Origin: Rhizobium sp. NXC14
GTDB lineage: Bacteria > Pseudomonadota > Alphaproteobacteria > Rhizobiales > Rhizobiaceae
Assembly (NCBI RefSeq): GCF_002117485.1
Contig: NZ_CP021030.1
Span: forward strand, 1,305,001 to 1,369,000
Direction: 5' to 3'
DNA length: 64,000 bases
Part shown: positions 36,204-45,051 of the stretch, piece by piece
Layout: each line of letters starts with the position of its first letter
Numbering within the stretch: position 1 is the stretch's first letter
Translations under genes and position numbers: made by a program
The notes under the pieces: model-generated
The model's input: only the letters and a program-made list of their open reading frames with translations
What the model was told of the DNA's origin: nothing
Database searches by the model: none

Positions 36204-37118
36204 GTGACAGCGGATTTGCAGGGGAAAGTGGCCTTGGTGGCGGGCGCGACGCGTGGCGCCGGCCGAGGCATTGCGGTGGAACTCGGCGCTGCCGGCGCCA
36301 CCGTCTATGTGACGGGTCGCACAACACGCGCCGGGCAATCCGAATATATGCGGCCGGAAACTATCGAGGAGACGGCCGAGCTGGTGACGTCGGCTGGCGG
36401 CAAGGGCATTGCCGTGCAGGTGGATCATCTCGTTCCGCATGAGGTCGAGGCGCTCGTCGCGCGCATCCGGACGGAAGTCGGCCGGCTCGACATCCTCGTC
36501 AATGACATCTGGGGCTGTGAAAAGCTGTTTGAATGGGACAAGGCGGTCTGGGAGCATTCGCTGGACAAGGGCCTGCGCATGCTGCGGCTCGGCATTGAGA
36601 CGCATTTGATCACCGCCCATTACGCGCTGGCGCTGATGATCGAGCGGCCGGGCGGGCTGCTGGTGGAGGTAACCGACGGCACGGCAGAATACAATGCCAC
36701 GCATTACCGGCTCTCGCCCTTCTACGACCTCGTCAAGACGGGCGTCACCCGCATGGCCTGGGCGCATGCGCAGGACTTGGCCAAATACGGCGCCACCGCC
36801 GTTTCGATCACGCCTGGCTGGCTGCGCTCCGAAATGATGCTGGAGGCCTATGGTGTGGGCGAGGAGAATTGGCGCGACGCGACCAAGGTGCAGCCGCATT
36901 TCGCCATTTCCGAAACTCCGCGCTTCATCGGCCGTGCGGTCACGGCGCTGTCAGCCGATCCCGACCGCGCCCGCTGGAACGGCCAGTCGCTGTCGAGCGG
37001 CGGGTTGGCCAAGGCCTATGGTTTCGACGACATCGACGGTTCGCGGCCGGATTGCTGGCGCTATCTGGTGGAAGTGCAGGAGCCGGGCAAACCGGCTGAC
37101 GTGACCGATTACCGGTGA
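36204..37118 (+). CDS. Short-chain dehydrogenase/reductase (SDR) family oxidoreductase
   Basis: 304 residues. The N-terminal dinucleotide motif GATRGAGRG is at residues 14-22, followed by a VNDIWG segment and the active-site Y-x-x-x-K (YDLVK) in RLSPFYDLVKTGVTRMAWAHAQDL. The length and the PGWLRSEMMLEAYG segment fit a less common SDR group of unknown substrate. GGAGG at 36191-36195 and correct spacing support the GTG at 36204; the upstream in-frame extension is unlikely. It is divergent from the TetR regulator, which likely controls it. The 3' end overlaps a small gene on the other strand. Confidence 0.82.
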   Translation: MTADLQGKVALVAGATRGAGRGIAVELGAAGATVYVTGRTTRAGQSEYMRPETIEETAELVTSAGGKGIAVQVDHLVPHEVEALVARIRTEVGRLDILVNDIWGCEKLFEWDKAVWEHSLDKGLRMLRLGIETHLITAHYALALMIERPGGLLVEVTDGTAEYNATHYRLSPFYDLVKTGVTRMAWAHAQDLAKYGATAVSITPGWLRSEMMLEAYGVGEENWRDATKVQPHFAISETPRFIGRAVTALSADPDRARWNGQSLSSGGLAKAYGFDDIDGSRPDCWRYLVEVQEPGKPADVTDYR

Positions 37119-37273
37119 GGCTGACCGCCGCCCTTGGGCGAGCTGCTGCCCTGAGGCGCGGTTTGGGCCGCCGTCTTCATCTGTCCGGCGAAGCTGGTTT
37201 CCGGCTTCGTCGCCAGCTTGTCCTTCTTCGGCTTGCGGGCCTCGCGATTGCTTCTCAGCTGTCCTTTTGCCAT
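37109..37273 (-). CDS. Small basic protein (54 residues), conserved-looking
   Basis: From the ATG at 37273 the minus strand reads MAKGQLRSNREARKPKKDKL, followed by ATKPETSFAGQMKT and an Ala/Gln/Gly/Ser-rich end, with a TAA at 37109. The Lys/Arg-rich sequence is disordered-looking and compositionally coherent. It overlaps the SDR 3' end by 10 bp (tail to tail) and the upstream DUF-like gene by 19 bp, both indicating tight packing. Function unknown; it would be missed by length-based gene finders. Confidence 0.6.
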   Translation of the reverse strand: MAKGQLRSNREARKPKKDKLATKPETSFAGQMKTAAQTAPQGSSSPKGGGQPHR

Positions 37274-37638
37274 GGATGGATCTCCCGTTGGACTAGAATT
37301 GAAAGCTGTTGGCCGCGCGTTACCCGCCTGCAGAATTTGACCGGCGGCTTGGTTCGGCGTTCGCGCGGCAATCCCTGGATTGCATAGCGGTTGCAGACGG
37401 GGGTGACCGGTTTCGGTTGCTTCTTCGGTTTGCCGAAATGGTATTCGAGCGCCCGTAAGAGCATGACCGGCGAGGTGACGCCCTCCTGGAACAGCTTGAT
37501 CAGCAGCATGGCTGCGGCGTTGCAGGCCTGTTCGTCCTCGACCGGGATTTTTGTTGTATAGCCGGCGGCGTCGAGTACACCCTGAAGCATGTCGAGATCG
37601 GATGACGTCAGATAGGGCTTATCGGAAGTGGAAGACAT
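37255..37638 (-). CDS. Hypothetical protein, 127 residues
   Basis: The N-terminal half, LTSSDLDMLQGVLDAAGYTTKIPVEDEQACNAAAMLLIKLFQEG, is a helical segment seen in other rhizobial small proteins. The C-terminal half is basic and irregular (RRVTRGQQLSILVQREIHPWQKDS). GGAGGACGTCG precedes the ATG at 37638, which is a strong start. It overlaps the small basic gene downstream by 19 bp. I do not recognise a characterised domain. Confidence 0.65.
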   Translation of the reverse strand: MSSTSDKPYLTSSDLDMLQGVLDAAGYTTKIPVEDEQACNAAAMLLIKLFQEGVTSPVMLLRALEYHFGKPKKQPKPVTPVCNRYAIQGLPRERRTKPPVKFCRRVTRGQQLSILVQREIHPWQKDS

Positions 37639-37893
37639 CGACGTCCTCCTTTCGTCGGGGCGGGGGTTATGAAACCCTCAGTCGGCAGCGCCCGTGCGAT
37701 GGCTGCCGAAGCTGAAACAATGCGCCTTTCGCCGGAGCAACGCAACGGGATTTTCGCGGCTGACAGAGGCTCGGGCGCAGGCACAGCTCGCACCTCCGAG
37801 ATGCTGGGCATGATGATCATTGCGCCGCCCGACAGGCTAGCTGACGGGCGAGGGCTGTCCTCGGCCCCTCAAGAGCTGCGGCCCCGACGGCCG

Positions 37894-38274
37894 TTATATT
37901 TCGCCTTTGTGGAAATAGGCCTCGAGGCGGTAGCCGTCCGGATCGATGACGAAGGCGGCATAATAGAAGCGGCCGTAATCCGGCCGGATGCCTGGTTCGC
38001 CGTTGTCCGTGCCGCCGGAGGCGATCGCAGCCGCATAGAACGCGTCGACCGCGGCCTCGTCCGGCGCGACGAAGCAAAAATGCAGCCCGGACTGCATGTC
38101 GGCGACAACGGGGCGCGCAACCTGCATCACCCAGAGGCCGACCTGTTCGGAACCGTAGCCGATCATGCCGTCGGAATTCGACAGGCGCTCATATCCGAGA
38201 GGCGCCAGCGCCGCATCGTAGAAGCGGCGGGCTCTTTCGAGATCTTTGACGCCGATGGAGATATGATCGAACAT
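37894..38274 (-). CDS. VOC family protein (glyoxalase/bleomycin resistance type)
   Basis: 126 residues, a single VOC module: MFDHISIGVKDLERARRFYDAALAPLGYER at the start, HFCFVAPDEAAVDAFYAAAIASGG in the middle and FVIDPDGYRLEAYFHKGE at the end. His3 or nearby and the final Glu (LEAYF) are the expected metal ligands. The family includes glyoxalase I, antibiotic-binding proteins and dioxygenases; substrate unknown. The ATG at 38274 replaces an upstream TTG. Confidence 0.82.
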   Translation of the reverse strand: MFDHISIGVKDLERARRFYDAALAPLGYERLSNSDGMIGYGSEQVGLWVMQVARPVVADMQSGLHFCFVAPDEAAVDAFYAAAIASGGTDNGEPGIRPDYGRFYYAAFVIDPDGYRLEAYFHKGEI

Positions 38275-38403
38275 GGACCGCAAACTCCGTTCCCAGGACT
38301 GCCGGCAGCATCTTTCAACGGCAGCTCCAAGTCAACGAGAGAACGTGCATCGAACAGGCCCGCCGGATGACCGGCCCTCTTGCGAGGTCAGCCGGGACGC
38401 GAC

Positions 38404-39309
38404 CTACTGCAGCTGCGGCTTTTTCAGGAAGCTGTTGCGGTCGGCGGATTTGATCCGCAGCCAGGCCTCCCGTCCGTTGCGCAGAATCCGCATCGGAATC
38501 TCGGCGCCGGCTGGGCCGCTGCTCCAGAGCTTGCGGTAGAAATCGGCTAGGCCATCGACCTCTTCGTCGCGGATTTCCGAAATGATATCGCCCTGACGCA
38601 GGCCGGCCTCGGCGGCCGGGCCGCCTTCGGCGACGCTCATCACCACCACGCCGCCACTGCTTTCGGCGGAGAATGCGCCGAGCCAGGGCCGCGGCGGCTT
38701 GTTGACCTGGCCGCGGTTCAAGAGATCGTCCAGGATAGGCGGCAAAAGATCGATCGGAACGATCATGTTGATATCGGCCACCTCGCCGTCCTGACTCATC
38801 TGCAGACGAAGCGAACCGATGCCGAGAAGCTTGCCGTCCGCGCCGATCAGCGCCGCGCCGCCCCATGCGGGATGAGCCGGCGCGGTAAAAATCGCCTCAT
38901 CCAGCAGATATTCCCAATAACCGGCGAATTCCTGCCGGGCCACGATGTTTGCCTGGACATATTCGCCGATGCCGTCGGCAAGCACGACGGGATCGCCGGG
39001 CTTGGCCGCGGCCGCATCGCCGAAATCCACCGCCGGCGCGTTCAGGACGCCGAGCGCCTGCACCAGTCCGAAACCGCTCTCCTGGTCATAGGCAAGCGGA
39101 TGGGCGGGAACCACCCGGCCGTCCAGGGTCGTCAGCCAGACTTCCTCGGCCTCGGTGATAAGATAACCGATGGTCAGCACCAGCCCATTGTCGCGAATGA
39201 CCACGCCGCTGCCCTCGCGGACGGTGCCCAGCGTCTCCGCCGTGAAGGCATCTTCCGGAATGGTGGAACGGACGGCCACGACTGACCGCAAGATAGGATC
39301 GATATTCAT
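38404..39309 (-). CDS. HtrA-like trypsin-fold protein lacking the catalytic triad, with PDZ domain
   Basis: 301 residues with the S1C/HtrA layout: beta-barrel protease-fold domain at about 28-195 and a C-terminal PDZ at about 208-288 (WLGAFSAESSGGVVVMSVAEGGPAAEAGLRQGDII). At the three catalytic positions, the His (LTNNHVV in DegP) is Tyr49 (LTIGYLI), the Asp is Gly79 (QESGFGL) and the Ser (GNSGG) is Trp149 (PAWGG). It has no visible signal peptide and is probably cytosolic. This is therefore likely a pseudoprotease used for binding. The ATG at 39309 follows GGGATGA. Confidence 0.75.
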   Translation of the reverse strand: MNIDPILRSVVAVRSTIPEDAFTAETLGTVREGSGVVIRDNGLVLTIGYLITEAEEVWLTTLDGRVVPAHPLAYDQESGFGLVQALGVLNAPAVDFGDAAAAKPGDPVVLADGIGEYVQANIVARQEFAGYWEYLLDEAIFTAPAHPAWGGAALIGADGKLLGIGSLRLQMSQDGEVADINMIVPIDLLPPILDDLLNRGQVNKPPRPWLGAFSAESSGGVVVMSVAEGGPAAEAGLRQGDIISEIRDEEVDGLADFYRKLWSSGPAGAEIPMRILRNGREAWLRIKSADRNSFLKKPQLQ

Positions 39310-39524
39310 GCTTTCATCCCAATGGGCGCCGCCGCGCAACGCCGAAAGCCGGCACTTCTCCTTCCATAGGTAAGGAGATGAAGGGGCGGCGGCAAGGTTG
39401 GAGCGGCGGGAATTTCCGCCACCGCCTCTCCTGGCGTGGAGGAATACCGGAATATGCGGGGGTGGTAGGGCGCTGCGCAACAATATACAGTCAATCAGGG
39501 AATCAGACGTGCACGGATCACGAC

Positions 39525-40928
39525 ATGAAGGACTGGCATCCCGATCTCAGCCGCAGCAGCAGCCCGCGCTACATGGCGATCGCCGATCTGATCGAAATGG
39601 ATCTGCGCAGCGGTCACTTGGTAGCAGGTGACCGGCTGCCGCCGCAGCGCGAACTCGCCAAACGGCTGAACGTCGATTTCACCACGGTGGCGAGAGGATA
39701 TGTCGAGGCGCAGAAGCGCGGCCTCGTTGATTCCCATGTCGGTCGAGGCACTTTCGTCACAGGCGCTGCCGTCAGGCAGCACCAGGACTTAGGCGCCGAT
39801 TACGCGCCCGATCCCCGCCGTGCGTCGGTTGTCGACTTCTCGATGAACCTACCGCCGGAACCGGACGATCTGGAGTTGATCGCCCGCATGCGTGAAGGCA
39901 TGTCGGCGGTAGCCGCGAGTCTGATCCCGCTTTTGCGTTATCAAGGCTTCGGCGGCTCGGTCATGGACAAGGAGGCCGCCGCCGCCTGGCTCGGCCGCCG
40001 CGGTCTGACGCCCTCGCAGGAGCGGTTCTTCGTCACGCCGGGCGCCCATCCGGCTCTCCTGGCGATCTTCGGCCTGCTGGCCAAGCCCGGCGAGACCGTA
40101 CTTTCGGAAATCATCACCTATCCCGGGATGCGCTCGATCGCAGCCCAGTTGCGGCTCAATCTTGCCGGCCTTCCGATGGACGGGGATGGAATCCGGCCGG
40201 ATGCTTTGGCCGCGGCCTGCGAGCGGTTGAAGCCGAAGGCGCTCTATCTCAATCCGACGCTGCAGAACCCGACGACGCTGACGATTCCCGCCGGCCGCCG
40301 TGAGGAAATCGCAGCCGTCGCCCGCAAATATCACCTGCCGATCGTCGAGGACGATGCCTACGGCTTCATTCTGCAAGAAGGGCCTGCGCCGATTGCGGCG
40401 ATGGCGCCCGATCTGACCTGGCATATTGGCGGCCTGGCGAAATGCCTCGGCGCGGGCCTGCGCATTGCCTATGTCGTGGCGCCCGACACCAGGGCGGTGT
40501 GGCCCTTCGTCAGCGCCATGCGCGCAAACAATGTCATGGCCTCGCCGTTGAATATGGCACTCGCCACCCGCTGGATCGAGGATGGCACGGCCGATGCGAT
40601 CCTCCGCTTCATTCGCGCAGAGGCGGGCGCCCGCCAGCAGATGGTCGCCGCCGTTCTGCCCGCCGGCAGCTACCGCGCCGATCCGATCAGCTTCAATATC
40701 TGGCTGCCTCTGGCCAACGGCTGGACCCGTTCCACCTTCGGCAGCCATATGCATTCCGCTGGCATCGGCGTGGTGGCAAGCGATGCCTTCACGGTCGAGG
40801 GTGCCGCGCCTGAGGCTGTCCGGGTCTGCCTCGGCGGCCCGATTGCACGCCAGAAATTGCAAGGCGCATTGGAGTTCATGGCCCATGCGCTGGAAGGACC
40901 GCCGGAGATGGCGGCTTCGTTCTTTTGA
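39525..40928 (+). CDS. MocR-type GntR/aminotransferase fusion regulator
   Basis: 467 residues. Residues 10-80 form a GntR winged helix (MDLRSGHLVAGDRLPPQRELAKRLNVDFTTVARGYVEAQKRGLVDSHVGRGTFV). The rest is a fold-type I aminotransferase-like domain with the PLP-binding Lys306 (HIGGLAKCLGAGLR), the Asp277 in VEDDAYG and the Asn248-Pro of LQNPT. Such MocR/PdxR regulators sense PLP, amino acids or related amines. It begins at the ATG at 39525. The target is probably a neighbouring gene, but no candidate is obvious. Confidence 0.88.
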   Translation: MKDWHPDLSRSSSPRYMAIADLIEMDLRSGHLVAGDRLPPQRELAKRLNVDFTTVARGYVEAQKRGLVDSHVGRGTFVTGAAVRQHQDLGADYAPDPRRASVVDFSMNLPPEPDDLELIARMREGMSAVAASLIPLLRYQGFGGSVMDKEAAAAWLGRRGLTPSQERFFVTPGAHPALLAIFGLLAKPGETVLSEIITYPGMRSIAAQLRLNLAGLPMDGDGIRPDALAAACERLKPKALYLNPTLQNPTTLTIPAGRREEIAAVARKYHLPIVEDDAYGFILQEGPAPIAAMAPDLTWHIGGLAKCLGAGLRIAYVVAPDTRAVWPFVSAMRANNVMASPLNMALATRWIEDGTADAILRFIRAEAGARQQMVAAVLPAGSYRADPISFNIWLPLANGWTRSTFGSHMHSAGIGVVASDAFTVEGAAPEAVRVCLGGPIARQKLQGALEFMAHALEGPPEMAASFF

Positions 40929-41114
40929 TCCGGCCGCGTCGCGGCCTCCAGGCCGCTCTTCGAATGGTTTGCGCCCATCTGCGACCGGCCCCTTGATCGT
41001 TCGGGGGCTTCTGCGGCAATCTGGCAGATTGATCGGTGTCTTCCGTACAATGTATTTGTATTGAATGCATACATTGCGCGGCATTGAATGAGCCGTGAGA
41101 TAGGATCAATCATC

Positions 41115-41483
41115 ATGGACACGGAATATCCCCCGCTTCCTCCGATGCAGACCGGCATCAGGGGACGCTGCCCGCGCTGTGGGCAGGGTCATATGTTCAA
41201 GGGCTTCCTGACGCTGCAGCCGCAGTGCGAAGCCTGCGGCCTCGATTATTCTTTCGCCGATCCGGCTGACGGCCCGGCCTTCTTCGTCATCTGCTTCGCC
41301 TGCATCCCGAGCGTGTTGCTCGGCGTCTGGCTGGAGGTGGCTTTCTCGGCGCCGATCTGGGCGCATCTTCTCGTCACCGGTCCCTTCATGCTCGCCACCT
41401 GCATTCCGCCGCTCAGGCCACTGAAAGGCTGGCTGGTCGCCAGCCAGTATTTCTATAAGGCGGAAGAGGGCAAGCTGGCCTGA
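41115..41483 (+). CDS. DUF983 family membrane protein
   Basis: 122 residues. A zinc-ribbon-like N-terminus has CPRCGQGH and CEACGLDYSF (two CxxC pairs), then two membrane helices (AFFVICFACIPSVLLGVWLEVAF and IWAHLLVTGPFMLATCIP) and the family end LKGWLVASQYFYKAEEG. This is the DUF983 pattern; in some bacteria members are linked to cytochrome oxidase assembly, but no such genes are near. The ATG at 41115 has AGGA upstream; 41088 is an alternative. Confidence 0.8.
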   Translation: MDTEYPPLPPMQTGIRGRCPRCGQGHMFKGFLTLQPQCEACGLDYSFADPADGPAFFVICFACIPSVLLGVWLEVAFSAPIWAHLLVTGPFMLATCIPPLRPLKGWLVASQYFYKAEEGKLA

Positions 41484-41492
41484 AGCTGCGGG

Positions 41493-42386
41493 CTACTTCA
41501 TCGCGGCGCGCAGGCGCGGCGTCGCGAAATCGATGAGGGCCCGCAGTTTCAGTGGCACCAGCCCCTGCGAGGGATAGACGAGATGCACCGGCGCCGGCTG
41601 CGGTTCGAAATCGGCAAGCAGTGGCGCCAGCAGGCCTGCCTTCTCGGCGCGGGCGGCCTGGTAGGAGAGCACGCGGGTGATGCCAAGACCGGCCACGGCG
41701 GCATCCACGGCCGCCTCGGCGGTGTTGACGGCAAGTCGTGATCGGATCGGCACAACGAGGTCGCGTTTGCCCTCGACGAATGTCCAGCTTCGCGTCGAGG
41801 CCATGCCTTCGAACGTGATGCAGTCATGCACCGAAAGATCGCTGGGGTGGCGGATTGCGCCGTGCCGGGCAACATAATCCGGGTTTGCATAGACCGTGCG
41901 GCGGATCGCGCCGAGCCTTGTGGCGATCAGGCTGCTATCGGCCAGATTGCCGATCCTGAGCGCCAGATCGATATGATCCTCGACGAGGTTCGCCAGCCGG
42001 TCGCCCAGCATCAGCCTGAGATTGATATCGGGATAGGCCTTCAGAAAATCCACGACGATGGGCAGGACATGCAGCCGACCGAAGACGATCGGCGCCGTCA
42101 TCGTCAGCTCACCCTTCGGTGCGCGGTATTCGCCGGCCGCCGTCCGCTCCGCCTCTTCCAAGCGGTCGAGAATCTCCCGCGCCGCCTCGACATAGGCGCG
42201 GCCGGCCTCCGTCAACCCGATCTTCCGGTTGGTCCGTTGCAAGAGCCGGGCGCCCAGATGTGCTTCGAGCTCCGAAACCTTGCGGCTGACGGTGGCAAGC
42301 GGCGAGTGCAGATGCCGCGAGGCGGCCGACAGGCTGCCTTGTTCCACGACGGTGAGAAGCACGGTCATGGCTTCGAGGCGGTCCAT
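41493..42386 (-). CDS. LysR family transcriptional regulator
   Basis: 297 residues. The N-terminal winged helix-turn-helix is typical (MDRLEAMTVLLTVVEQGSLSAASRHLHSPLATVSRKVSELEAHLGARLLQRTNRKIGLTEAG), and the effector domain occupies the rest. It resembles the group with MDRLEAM and GRAYVEAAREILDRLEEAER. It is divergent from the glutathione S-transferase gene, and a T-N11-A palindrome sits between them. Confidence 0.9.
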   Translation of the reverse strand: MDRLEAMTVLLTVVEQGSLSAASRHLHSPLATVSRKVSELEAHLGARLLQRTNRKIGLTEAGRAYVEAAREILDRLEEAERTAAGEYRAPKGELTMTAPIVFGRLHVLPIVVDFLKAYPDINLRLMLGDRLANLVEDHIDLALRIGNLADSSLIATRLGAIRRTVYANPDYVARHGAIRHPSDLSVHDCITFEGMASTRSWTFVEGKRDLVVPIRSRLAVNTAEAAVDAAVAGLGITRVLSYQAARAEKAGLLAPLLADFEPQPAPVHLVYPSQGLVPLKLRALIDFATPRLRAAMK

Positions 42387-42407
42387 CCTATCCTTCCATA
42401 AATTGGA

Positions 42408-42424
42408 AATCTGTCTTTCAGATT
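42408..42424 (+). promoter_or_regulatory. Candidate LysR-type box
   Basis: AATCTG-TCTTT-CAGATT is a perfect 6-bp inverted repeat with a 5-nt spacer, fitting the T-N11-A pattern of LysR operators. It lies in the gap between the LysR gene and the divergent GST gene. Confidence 0.5.
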
Positions 42425-42516
42425 AGCATTCTACTCCAACTCAGCGGAAGGCCGTAGATTCGCTGCCGATGGTTCCGAGCAGCCATCGCTAATCGCCTTC
42501 GTTGCCAGAGGCCATC

Positions 42517-43129
42517 ATGAAACTCTACCATCACCCGCTATCCGGCCATTCGCATCGTGCCCATCTTTTCCTGTCGCTGCTTGATGTGCCCCATGAACTG
42601 TTCGAGGTCGACTTGGCGGCAGGCGCCCACAAGGCGCCGGAGTTCCTCAAGCTCAATCCCTTTGGCCAGGTGCCGGTTCTCGATGACGACGGCACGATCA
42701 TTGCCGATTCCTCCGCCATCCTCGTCTATCTCTCGCGCAAATACGGCCGCACCGATTGGCTGCCGGAGGAAGCGGTTGCTGCGGCGCGGATACAGAAATG
42801 GCTGTCGGTCGCGGCGGGCGAGATTGCCTACGGGCCGTGTGCGGCCCGTCTGGTCACTGTCTTCGGCGCTGATTTCCGTACGGAGGAGGTGATTGCCCGG
42901 GGCGCACCGCATCCTCGCACTGGTCGAGGCGGAGCTCGGCGGCGACAGCTTCCTGCTCGGCGACAGGCCGACGATCGCCGACATCGCGCTTTACAGCTAC
43001 ATCGCCAATGCGCCGGAGGGCAATGTCGATATCTCGGCCTATCCGAGCGTCCGCGCATGGCTTGCGCGCATCGAGGCGCTGCCGGGTTTCGTCGGCTTTC
43101 GGAAGACGAAGATCGGCCTTGCCGCATGA
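42517..43129 (+). pseudogene. Glutathione S-transferase interrupted by a single-base frameshift
   Basis: The N-terminal thioredoxin-like domain reads normally from the ATG at 42517 ([62 protein letters not shown]). At about 42899-42902 the frame shifts. Removing one G from the GGGG run restores [38 protein letters not shown] and the helical C-terminal domain to the stop at 43129. As given, translation would continue in the wrong frame to 43188. It may be a sequencing error in a homopolymer, a true pseudogene, or programmed. AGAGG precedes the start. Confidence 0.7.
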
Positions 43130-43187
43130 ACAGTCGCCGGGGCGGATTGCCGTCCCGGCTTCCCGATGATCCCACAAGGAGGCCATG

Positions 43188-44132
43188 ATGCTGAATGAGA
43201 CAGGACAGGGTGCCGCATCGCCCTGGCATGAGGGCGAACTTGCCATGCAGCGCAGTATCGGCGTCGTCGACCGCATGGACGGGCCAGGGCGCAATTTCAT
43301 TCGCAAGGCCATGCCCGAACAGCACCGCGCCTTCTTTCCGATGCTGCCTTTCGTCGTGCTCGGCGCGGTCGACGCCAAGGGCGATGTCTGGGCAACTGTG
43401 CGGGCGGGGCGCCCGGGATTCATGTCCTCACCGGTGCCGGAGGCTCTCGACGTGGATCTGCGCCGCGACCCGGACGATCCTGCCGACGCAGGCATGGAAG
43501 ATGGAGACGCGATCGCGCTGCTCGGCATCCAGCTCGAGACCCGCAGGCGCAATCGGCTGAACGGCGTGATCCGCAGGACCGATGCCGAGGCTTTCCGCCT
43601 GCGGGTCGGCCAGAGCTTCGGCAACTGTCCGCAATATATCCAGCCGCGCTCAGCCGTCTTTGTCCGCGATCCCGATAAGCCCACCTCGATGCGGCCGCTT
43701 CACTCCGTCAGCCTCGACGACCGGGCGCGGCGGATGATCGGGAGCGCCGATACGTTTTTCGTCGCCTCCTATGTCGATCGTGAGAATGGTGAGCGGCAGG
43801 TGGATGTCTCCCATCGCGGCGGCAATGCCGGCTTCGTGCGGCTCGGTACCGACGGCGTGCTGACCATCCCCGATTTTCCCGGCAACCGGTTCTTCAACAC
43901 GCTCGGCAATCTTCTCGTTAATCCGACGGCCGGGCTGGTCTTCGTCGATTTCGAAACCGGCGATATGCTGCAGATCACCGGAAGGGCCGAAATATTGCTG
44001 TCTTCGCCTGAACTCGCCAGCTTTGAAAGGGCCGAAAGGCTGTGGCGTTTTAAGCCCGAGAGCATCGTGCTTCGCCCGGATGCCCTGCCGTTGCGCTGGA
44101 GCCGCAATCTCAACCGAGCAGAAGGTAGGTGA
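43188..44132 (+). CDS. Pyridoxamine 5'-phosphate oxidase-like FMN-binding protein
   Basis: 314 residues of the PNPOx-like split-barrel flavoprotein group. Seen are RKAMPEQHRAFFPMLPFVVLGAVDAKGDVWATVRAGRPGFM, then SADTFFVASYVDRENGERQVDVSHRGGNAGFVRLG and FPGNRFFNTLGNLLVNPTAGLVFVDFETGDMLQITGRAEI. This is the pattern of the larger fused members with pyridoxamine oxidase fold. Substrate unknown. AAGGAGG precedes the ATG at 43188. The GST remnant lies just upstream on the same strand. Confidence 0.8.
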   Translation: MLNETGQGAASPWHEGELAMQRSIGVVDRMDGPGRNFIRKAMPEQHRAFFPMLPFVVLGAVDAKGDVWATVRAGRPGFMSSPVPEALDVDLRRDPDDPADAGMEDGDAIALLGIQLETRRRNRLNGVIRRTDAEAFRLRVGQSFGNCPQYIQPRSAVFVRDPDKPTSMRPLHSVSLDDRARRMIGSADTFFVASYVDRENGERQVDVSHRGGNAGFVRLGTDGVLTIPDFPGNRFFNTLGNLLVNPTAGLVFVDFETGDMLQITGRAEILLSSPELASFERAERLWRFKPESIVLRPDALPLRWSRNLNRAEGR

Positions 44133-44198
44133 GCATGATGCTCGCTGATGTTTTTACCAATCGCTACAGTCACGACAACTCAATACAGGAGAAAGATG

Positions 44199-44660
44199 AT
44201 GTCCAGCCTCGTCCCGCCCTTCACCCTCGAGACCGCCACCCGGAAGGTTCGTCTCGCTGAGGACGGCTGGAACAGTCGAGATCCCGAGCGCGTCTCGCTC
44301 GTCTATACGCCGGATAGTCGCTGGCGCAACCGCGCCGAATTCATCAACGGCCGCGCCGAGATCGTCGCTTTCCTCACCCGCAAATGGGCCAAGGAGCTGG
44401 ATTACCGGCTGATCAAGGAAATCTGGGCCTTTACCGACAATCGCATCGCCGTCCGCTTTGCCTATGAATGGCACGATGACAGCGGCAACTGGTTCCGCTC
44501 TTACGGCAATGAGAATTGGGAATTCGACGCGGCGGGCTTGATGCAGCGCCGTTTTGCCTGCATCAACGATCTGCCGATCCGGGAAACGCAGCGCAAATAC
44601 CACTGGCCGCTCGGCCGGCGGCCGGATGACCACCCCGGCCTAACCGAGCTCGGTCTTTAA
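44199..44660 (+). CDS. DUF1348 / NTF2-like family protein
   Basis: 153 residues of the nuclear transport factor 2-like fold. [60 protein letters not shown] and [21 protein letters not shown] match the DUF1348 family. Probably a small-molecule-binding or enzyme-like cytosolic protein. AGGAG at 44187-44191 is seven bases from the ATG at 44199; 44196 is also possible. The truncated TetR remnant follows immediately. Confidence 0.82.
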   Translation: MSSLVPPFTLETATRKVRLAEDGWNSRDPERVSLVYTPDSRWRNRAEFINGRAEIVAFLTRKWAKELDYRLIKEIWAFTDNRIAVRFAYEWHDDSGNWFRSYGNENWEFDAAGLMQRRFACINDLPIRETQRKYHWPLGRRPDDHPGLTELGL

Positions 44661-44682
44661 ATCGCGTCGCAGGCGATATCGG

Positions 44683-44958
44683 CCGCTGTGGCATGACGAC
44701 GCCCGTCAGGCGATCGCGGCAATGTGGGACAATGTGAATGATTACTTCCGCGCCGGGGGCCGCATCTGCCTCGTCGGCGCCTTCGCGCTCCACGACACCC
44801 GTGAGCGGTTTTTCTCGGCGATCGCTGGTTATTTCATCCGCTGGATCGATGCATTGCGTTCGGCCCTCATGCGGGCCGGCTGTGCTGATGCGCAGACGCT
44901 GGCTGAGGAAGGCGTCTGCCGCATTCAGGGTGCTCTGGTTCTAATGGCGCGCACTTAG
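44683..44958 (+). pseudogene. C-terminal remnant of a TetR family regulator
   Basis: The frame from about 44683 gives PLWHDDARQAIAAM, then WDNVNDYFRAGGRICLVGAFALHDTRERF and EEGVCRIQGALVL, which is the C-terminal ligand domain of the LmrA/YxaF-type TetR group. The N-terminal helix-turn-helix is absent, the similarity begins within 25 bp of the upstream gene's stop, and the remaining part ends early at 44958. So it is a fragment left by a deletion. An ATG at 44722 could start a 78-residue peptide, but without DNA-binding ability. Confidence 0.6.
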
Positions 44959-45051
44959 GAACAGAGCCTCTTCACCCGGTCACTGGAAACCGGCTTGAGG
45001 CCGCAGCGCAATAAGGCCGGGCCTTACATCCGCACCGCTTTGCTGTATTTC

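Noticed and set aside
36099..36899. Long upstream extension of the TetR frame
   Set aside because: It is antisense to the SDR gene; the ATG at 36098 with GAGGAA is the natural start.
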